Part shown: positions 57,251-64,000 of the stretch, piece by piece
Layout: each line of letters begins with the position of its first letter
How positions within the stretch are numbered: the first letter of the stretch is position 1
Source: Anaeramoeba flamelloides
Lineage: Eukaryota > Metamonada > Anaeramoebidae
Direction of reading: 5' to 3'
DNA length: 64,000 bases
NCBI GenBank assembly: GCA_027625915.1
Contig: JANTQA010000012.1
Coordinates: forward strand, 5,974,501-6,038,500
Program-made: the position numbers and the translations under genes
The notes under the pieces: generated by a model
What the model was told of the DNA's origin: nothing
Databases searched by the model: none
Seen by the model: only the letters and a program-made list of their open reading frames with translations

Positions 57251-58150
57251 ATGACACAAAATTCCAATTTCGAATATTCCCTCGTTGTTCTTGGTGCAGG
57301 TGGTACTGGAAAATCTGCTTTAACAGTTCAACTTTGTTACAACCATTTTGTTGAAGAATATGGTAAAAATCCTTCCCTTCTACTTTTTTGTTTTTTGCTT
57401 TCGAAAATTTTTTTTTTCCCTTTATTCTTCACAACCCCTTTCTATATTTTAGTCAATGAAAAAAATCAATTCAATCAAAAAGATCTTTGTTTGAAGATAT
57501 ATGATTATTTTTCGAAAAGTCTAAAAAGTCGAAAAATTTATAATTAAACCAATTAAAACGCAAATTTATTTACTTCTTTGACACAAACACTTTTCTCCAA
57601 ATTTTTTATTTCCTTTCCAATCCACTAACCTGTAAAAAAAAAAAAAAATAATATAATAGATCCAACCATAGAGGACTCACATAGAAAACAAGTTGAAATT
57701 GATGGAGAAATAGCAATTTTAAAAATTCTGGATACTGCAGGACAAGAAGACTACTCTGCAATGAGGCCAACATATATCAGGACTGGAGAAGGCTTTCTTT
57801 TAATTTATTCCATTGACTCAAGAAGCTCTTTTGAACATATCCAAAAGCTTCGAGATGAGATCCTTCAAGTTAAAGACTCGGAATCCGAGCCAATAATCAT
57901 TGTTGGAAACAAATGCGATCTAATTGAGGAGAGGCATGTTGCGACTCAAGAAGGGCAGGATCTGGCCGAGTGTCTTGGCACAATTTTTATAGAAACCTCA
58001 GCGAAGGAGTTAATTAATGTTAATGAGGCTTTCTTTGATTTAACAAGAGAAATTAGAAAAAGAAGAGATTTAACGATCAATATAGATAACAATAGCGGAT
58101 TCTTAAACCAAACGAAAAAAAAAAAAAAAAAAAGCTGCCTTATTTTGTAA
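57251..58150 (+). CDS. Ras-family small GTPase (two exons)
   Basis: Exons 57251-57362 and 57660-58150 join through a split Asp codon (G|AT) to give 200 residues. The intron is 297 bp with a GTAAAA donor and an AATAG acceptor. P-loop GAGGTGKS (residues 15-22, Thr at the position of human Val14). Switch [13 protein letters not shown], with His in place of the usual Tyr40. Switch [13 protein letters not shown], with the catalytic Gln61 equivalent kept. Then NKCDL and ETSAK for guanine recognition. The tail is six Lys, Ser and the CaaX box CLIL; a final Leu favours geranylgeranylation. It should cycle GDP/GTP at the inner membrane face in signalling to growth or cytoskeleton. The Ras rather than Rap assignment rests on the P-loop, switch I and RTGEGFL. 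The polybasic tail is coded by a 19-base A tract. Confidence 0.95.
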
Positions 58151-58275
58151 TTTAATTTTGGATAATGTTGAAAAACTTTTTATTTTATTTCTCTATTTTT
58201 TTTTTAAATAAAAACTCTATTCTATACATTTGGACACACTCACAAGCAAAAATTGATAAAAAAAAACACAATTTG

Positions 58276-58350
58276 TTTTTTTTTATTTATTATTGTAATT
58301 AAAGGGAGGAGTTTTTAGAACCTCTGATTGTAACAAATTCAATAAATATT
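58276..58350 (-). mobile_element. LINE 3'-end fragment
   Basis: TTTATTTATTATTGTAATTA, then AAAGGGAGGAGTTTTTAGAA, then CCTCTGATTG aligns with the tail and 3' UTR of the LINE at 6961-7050 (TATTATTATT, AAGGGGGGAGTTATTGACC, CCTCTTATTTG), at roughly 70% by eye. Only the last 75 or so bases are present. It lies just 125 bp downstream of the Ras stop. Confidence 0.5.
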
Positions 58351-58399
58351 TTTTTTTTTTAATTTTAATTTAAAATGGCAGTTATAATCCCTCTTTTTG

Positions 58400-58810
58400 G
58401 GCCTCTGGGCTTTTTTTAATTTTAGAAATTAGAAGTAAAATTTCAATTTTTTTTTTTATTTCGGAAATTAAAAAAAAACCTAGGCAGTTGGTGGCATTCA
58501 ATGGCACTTTTCATTCGGTCAATTTCAATTTTATGTTTTGTTGAGAAAACCAATATTTTTTCGAAACAAAAACAAGGATTTAAGAAATTTTGTGTTAGAT
58601 TTTCCAGAATTTAAAAGAATAGAGTTAAATTTTTAATTTTTTCTTTTTCTTTTGTATTAATAAAAAAACTTAATTCGCTTTTTTAGAATTCAAAAGAAAA
58701 GAGTAAAATCAATTATTTTAATTATTTCCTTTGAATTATTCTGTAAACACCATCAATTTTTTTTTTAATTTTAAAAATCAAAAAAAAATTTCTGAAATTA
58801 AAAAAAACAT
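58400..58810. repeat. Dispersed palindrome-rich repeat, copy 2
   Basis: AAAAAACCTAGGCAG, GGCACTTTTCATT, AAAAGAATAGAGTTAAAT and AAAAGAGTAAAATCA blocks match those at 26070-26330. Small palindromes around AATTTCGGAAATT recur. The order of blocks differs from copy 1, which suggests rearrangement. Confidence 0.45.
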
Positions 58811-58941
58811 TAACCTCTATTCACTCACAGACACCCTCCAAATCCTTGTATTTTTATTTCTAAATCTTTGTATATATGTAATTTTTTTTTTATCATTTAC
58901 CAGTGACAACGAATATGATGTGTTTTTCATTCTCGTTATCC

Positions 58942-59466
58942 TACAGCCGCTCCAGCCCTACCGTGAAATCTACCATAAACAGAAAATTCGTTTTCTCTCT
59001 CACACTTTCATTTCCATGACAGGATTTTATGGTCATGTGATAGCCTATTACAAACCGTGAAATTTTATAAGAGAGCAAAAATTTCTCATAGAGAAAAAAT
59101 TTAAATTTGAATTTTTCACTTCAAACCTCATCTATGATCAACAATTTCCAAAAATTTTTCAATTTTTTTCTGGATCCTCAATTTCTAAACACCTAAAAAT
59201 CAAAAGGCAGGACCATTTTAAAGAAATTACTAAATTGGATCTCCATTCTTGGGAATCTTTGTTTTGGATTTTTAAATTTGTTTCATAAACAACAAGATTT
59301 TTTTCTCAGTTTAAATCACCTAAGAAATTTTTGAAACAAAAAACTATACCAAACCATAAAATATGTAATTGTATATAATCGAAGATTTTTTTTTTTGTGT
59401 TTAACAGATACAAAAAAGGCAATTTCCATGCCTGTCAAATTTCACGGTAGGGTTGGAACGGCTGTA
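58942..59466. mobile_element. TA-flanked MITE with CAGCCGYTCC ends
   Basis: 525 bp. The left terminus CAGCCGCTCCAGCCCTACCG and right terminus CGGTAGGGTTGGAACGGCTG form terminal repeats of about 28 bp with three mismatches, continuing into GTGAAAT. TA lies on both sides (58942-58943, 59465-59466). This is a different family from the CAGTCAGTTCC palindromes. Tc1/mariner-like by target site. No transposase frame; the 109-codon frame across its left end is incidental. Confidence 0.8.
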
Positions 59467-59913
59467 AATTTTATTTTTTCAGGATAGTTCAGTTATTTTT
59501 TTTTATTGAACAAATTTATACTTATAGGTTTTACGATTATTTTCATTGAAGGAATAATTCCAGTTAAAATGATCCAGATCTTCAATATAATTCAAATAAT
59601 CTTCTTTTTTTTCAATATTCAAAAAAAAAATTATTTATCTTTTATCATAACATAAAAATATCTAATAAAGGAATTTTATATATTTTTTAACTTTTAAATA
59701 GAAATCTAGCCTTTCTATTTTAATTATTTTTTCATTATTTTCCCTGAATTTAATAGAATTAAAAATTTTGTTCAATAGAGAAATAACTTTTTGTTTTACT
59801 AAGATTAAAAAGTTTGGGTAAAAGTAAGATTGGACTCTTTACTTTTGAATTCTGTTTTTGCTTTTAGTTTTTTTTTGAATTTTAGAAATGTATCTAAAAT
59901 TTTAGAAAATTTT
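59467..59913. other. Gene-free spacer
   Basis: AT-rich, nothing recognised. Confidence 0.45.
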
Positions 59914-60114
59914 TACAGTCAGTTTCAAATTTAAGGCAAAAACCTTCAACGAAATTTAAGACATAAAAAAAATCTCAAATTAAGGCACAGAATTTGGAAT
60001 TTTTTTTTACAACAAATAATTTTACTAGAATCTGAATTTTGTGCCTTAAACCAAGATTTTTATTGTGCCTTAAAATTGGTAATAGTTTGTTCCTTAAATT
60101 TGTAATGGACTGTA
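59914..60114. mobile_element. Palindromic MITE, copy 13
   Basis: TA-bounded, 201 bp. Left CAGTCAGTTTCAAATTTAAG, right CTTAAATTTGTAATGGACTG, with CTTCAACGAAATTTAAG inside. The outer arms have changed in parallel (AAATTTAAG), as in copy 8, which suggests a distinct subfamily. Confidence 0.85.
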
Positions 60115-63100
60115 ATGAATTAAAAAAAAAATTAACCACTTGTAGCATTATATAACTTCTCCATTTATTAGAAAATAAAGTTTCTGAGAATCAAACTCTA
60201 ATAAACCCGAAAGTAATGAAAGCTAGGGTACTGAATTTTACAACATTTTTTAAGTTTATTCAACAAAACAGTTATTTTTACATTATTTTGTCAATTTTCT
60301 AAGATTATCTGTATAAATTCTGAAATTTCCCCAATTAAAAAAATCCAATGGGACTTTTCTTTGAATATTTTGTTTTTTTTTTTTTCAAATTTATTGTTTT
60401 TAAATAATCAAAAAAAATGAAAATAATAATACTACTTTCCTAGAATACGAATGAATAAAGTAAAATATTTAATTTTACCTAAACTTATAAATCTTTATTA
60501 AATATAAAGACATTTTTTTATTGAATAAAATGTTTAATTAAAGAAAAATTACTAAAGAAAAATAATAGAAGAAGAAAAATAATTAAAACATTTGAAAAAA
60601 AAATATAAATAATATATCATTTACATTAAATAATTAAAAATTATACACATTTGTTAGTTTTTAGTTTATTTGTAGGATTAAAGTCAATTTTATTTCTGCA
60701 AAAATGACATACTTTTTTTTTTTTTTACATCTCAATTTTTTATGATAATTTACTTTGAAGAACAAATAAGAAATAAGTTGAATAAAATACTTTGTTTTAA
60801 AGATTGATATACATATCGATTAATCGAAATTAAACAATATTTTTTCTTAACAATTAGAAACCCGTCATTCTTAGCCCCCCATTGAGAAAAACAACACTTT
60901 TCATTCTGATCATCAATTGTATATTAAATAAAATTCAATAGATAAATCAATAATATTATTCTAAAATAAACAAGACATTTCTAAAAATATTAGAATATCA
61001 CTTTTATACCAAGTTACTAACGATCTTGCAATAATTTTTTTTTTCAATTGCATTAAATATATCAAAAAAAAAATCAAAAAAAAAAAATTATAAATGTTTA
61101 AATAATATTTTAAAAAAGGAATTCAATTTTTAAATTTTCAAAATATTATTTTTCAATCGAGATTTCAATCAAACCCTTTAAAAACATAGGAATCAATCAT
61201 TATAACTATAAAACTTTGGCAACATAATAGTTTAAAATTATGATTTTATTCAATTCTTTCGGATTCTGTTAAACCAGAACAAAACAGAAGAATTTTGAAG
61301 GTAAAAATAAAGATATTCAAAACGAGATTTAATTTCTAGATGTTAGATTTTGAATCTATCAGTTTCAATTTTTAATCAATTTTATTCATTTTTGGAACAC
61401 CAATCAATACTTTCTAATTTTTAATCTATGAAAAAAAGATTATTAACTATTTTATTAAGATCAAATAAAATCGATTTTTGAATTAAATTAAATCTTCTTA
61501 AATATATAGTTATACTAACTGAATAAAATTTTATCCCAGTTTTATATTTAAGTCTAGTAGGATGTGGATGTCTTAACAAAAATTTTGTTATTTTTTTATT
61601 TATCCACACTCCTATCATCTCTAAAATCTGTTTTTGTTAGGTTAAATATTTCCAATACATATAATACTTGGCTATGCAAAGTGGCTTTAAAAAATTGATT
61701 TTTTATTATGTTTAAAAATATTTTTTTTTATAGAATATTGATATTTATTTTCAAATTAGTTTTAACCTTTTAAAGATTCAAATTTAATACTTTTTTTTAT
61801 CAAACTAAATACCACAACAAATATTCCATTGAATTTTGATTTTTTTTTAGATGTAACATTATATATTTAGATATTTTTAAAAACATAAGATTTGAATGAT
61901 CGAAAAATTATTAGTTATTAATATTGTTATTTAACTCCATTTGTCAATGAAAACAATCAAATGTAAAAACAAAAGTCAAAAATAAAAACAGATAAGTTCA
62001 AAATTCCAAAATGAATAAGAACTCAAAAAATTATTGCTAAATTTATTGAAATTTCACCAAATGCTATTGATCAATCAATTGTGCGATAACATTAACCAAT
62101 ATTTAAGTACATATTTTTTATTTACCCGAACAAAAATTTAACCTAATATCAACAACCCCCAAAAAATTTTTTGATCAAAAGAAATTAGTTACCTAACTGG
62201 AAAACAAGAAATGAAAATACAAAAAAAGGTTCAAAATAAACCTAAAAGCAGAATCATTTTCAAATTCCCTAAAAACCTTATTATTGATATTCTTCTAAAA
62301 TACATTAAATATTTCCAAAATTAGTGAATTTTCCTCTATTTAAAAATGTTTTAATCAAAATAATTATAAAAAAAAAATGAAAAAATATCTAATATTTTGA
62401 TTTTTTTTATAATAAAGACTTATAAATTACACACAAGGTTTCCTTATATCTAAATTTTCTTCCAGAAATTTGATGTAAAATCATATTTTTAAGATTATTA
62501 ATTATTTTAAACCATTTCAAACTATCATGATTTAGAAATTCTATGATTAAAGTTTTATTCTTTTTAATTTATGAGAAAAGATTAATATATCAAATTGATT
62601 GTTAGTATATTCCAATATAAATGATCAATAATTTCAATATTTATACAAATACGATTTTTTTTTCATTCTTTTTTTTTTGTAAATTTTTTGATGAGTAAAG
62701 AATATAAAATCAACCTCATGCATATTGATTCAATCAATACTAATATTTCATTAAATTTTACAAGGTGATTTACAAATTGTGTAATTTTTAAAGAGAATAT
62801 TATTTGAAAATTTTAAAAAAATTAATTACTTTTTTGGAAATATCTTGTATCAACAATTAAGTTCAATTCAATGACCTGTTTTTTGGTTTAATTGAATTCC
62901 AAACATATAAGTTTTTATTTTTGATTTAAAATTAATCAAAATCATAAATTTTTCTGTTGATTAGATTTAAATTATTTCCAAAAAAAGTGGAACAAATTTA
63001 TCGACAATATTTTTATTTAACTCAACCCCTTAAAGTAATTTAAATATTTAAAATCATTAACATCTATTTAATGATTGATTGATAATAATTCAATTTGTTT

Positions 63101-63731
63101 GTTATTATGTCATTGCATAAATAAAACATATTAAAATTTCTGTTCTTGTTTTTTTTTTTGTTATTTAGTAGGGTTGAAAATAGGTGATTATTTTTTTCTT
63201 TTTAATCGAAACTTTCGTTTTCCCAATAGGATAATCTATACCAATTTCAAATCAAATGGAAAATTTATTACTGTATTTTATGATTTATAAAAATATTTGA
63301 TCCTTACCATATAGCACATTTTTTATTAAAATTGGCAACGTGGACTTCTCAAAAAAAGTAGAAAATTTTTTTCATTTTGTAAAAATATTTGAAAGAATGC
63401 ATATTTTGAAATAAATACAATAAGTCATTGATTCAATAGGTATTAATATTTCACCTAAATTTGGTATATTATAAATATAGAATACCCCCACTAACAAAGA
63501 GGATTATTTTTACAATTTGTAAAAATAAATGCACCAAATTTTTGGAAATACCTTATTCTTTTTTTTTTTTTCTGAATTTTTTTTTCTTGTTAATATCAAT
63601 TCCTTTATATCTATACACAGATGGTACATAAAAACTTTTTTTTTTTTTTGGTTTTTCTAAATACAAATAATAAGTAATAATAAAACAGAAATCGTTTCAA
63701 AAGACATAAAATATTAAAATTAAATGAACAT
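60115..63731. other. Gene-poor AT-rich stretch
   Basis: 3.6 kb of very AT-rich DNA with T tracts. A 65-codon minus frame at 61421-61618 has an ordinary-looking start but no motif. I see no repeat family members. Confidence 0.4.
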
Positions 63732-64000
63732 TTATTTTTTGCTCATAGTATTTGGATAAAATAGTTTTAAAAATAATTTTAAATATAATTTTTTAATTTT
63801 TTTTTCATTATTCAAAGAAATTGAAAGATTACCATTGATGTGAATTTTAATTTGTTCAATAGAAATTTGGAAATCATTATTCCAACATTTTTGGTGATAA
63901 TGTATCATTAATTGTATATTTTTTAAATATTTTTTTAAAGGTTGTAATTCTTTAAATTGACAATTACCCTCTTTTAATAAATTATATTCAGATTTAATTA
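63732..64000 (-). CDS. 3' end of an unidentified gene (5' beyond the window)
   Basis: On the minus strand one frame is open from the window edge to TAA at 63732-63734, about 88 codons. It reads EYNLLKEGNCQFKELQPLKK, then KNIQLMIHYHQKCWNNDFQI, IHINGNLSISLNNEKK and LFYPNTMSKK at the end. The amino-acid balance (Cys, Trp, His, Gln, Pro) and steady codon use look genuinely coding, unlike the neighbouring spacer. I do not recognise the family. There is no internal Met early enough to be a start, so the gene continues past 64000. Confidence 0.65.
   Translation of the reverse strand, partial: IKSEYNLLKEGNCQFKELQPLKKYLKNIQLMIHYHQKCWNNDFQISIEQIKIHINGNLSISLNNEKKIKKLYLKLFLKLFYPNTMSKK

Noticed and set aside
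57251-57547. 98-codon Ras-like frame ending in an unrelated Phe/Ser tail
   Set aside because: Read-through of exon 1 into the intron. The spliced form restores the full GTPase.
58731-59060. 109-codon plus frame
   Set aside because: Runs through an A/T repeat and the terminal repeat of the 58942 MITE. Tyr/Phe-rich with no domain.
1-64000. CRISPR, prokaryotic operons, or virus-like elements
   Set aside because: No regularly spaced direct repeats, no ribosome binding sites or gene clusters, no capsid, integrase or LTR signatures. Introns and gene families are eukaryotic.

Overview
This window is nuclear DNA from a very AT-rich eukaryote, probably an amoeboid or amoeboflagellate protist. Four things point that way: GT-AG introns with poly-T acceptors, long gene-poor spacers full of A/T homopolymers, Lys/Glu- and Asn-rich low-complexity proteins, and an actin/membrane-traffic gene set (villin, Ras, AP180/CALM-type ANTH adaptor, PROPPIN). 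An Anaeramoeba-like metamonad fits best in my reading; a dictyostelid or heterolobosean is not excluded. Every gene with a secure end stops at TAA, and the standard code works throughout.

Layout. 1-2173: 3' part of a charged coiled-coil/ankyrin gene that enters from the left edge. 4153-5457: single-exon Atg18/WIPI-like PROPPIN. 5.5-27 kb: a repeat-rich desert built from four or more families of non-autonomous DNA transposons, with one 5'-truncated LINE. Its centrepiece is a 4.8-kb fold-back element (12442-17258) carrying younger insertions. One small orphan gene lies at 21162-21641. 28376-29353 (-): protein with an Asn-Leu-Asn-Pro repeat and an acidic tail. 30.9-31.4 kb (-): exons of a probable multi-pass membrane protein. 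34796-38999 (-): three-exon ANTH-domain endocytic adaptor, assembled here from two separated open frames and a 109-bp middle exon. Its 2.36-kb second intron holds coding-like exons of another gene on the opposite strand. 43.6-45.5 kb: cluster of palindromic MITEs. 48090-50939: four-exon villin (six gelsolin repeats plus headpiece). 57251-58150: two-exon Ras GTPase. 58.9-59.5 kb: another TA-flanked MITE. 63732-64000 (-): 3' end of a gene running off the right edge.

The recognised genes are not an operon. They do share a theme of phosphoinositide- and actin-linked membrane work: the PROPPIN binds PI3P in autophagy, the ANTH protein binds PI(4,5)P2 in clathrin endocytosis, villin is an actin-binding protein, and Ras signals at the membrane.

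I saw no convincing rRNA, tRNA, CRISPR, virus-like element or toxin system. The most interesting material is the nested transposon archaeology, with empty sites and target duplications readable in the window, and the split or hidden genes that simple ORF calling misses.
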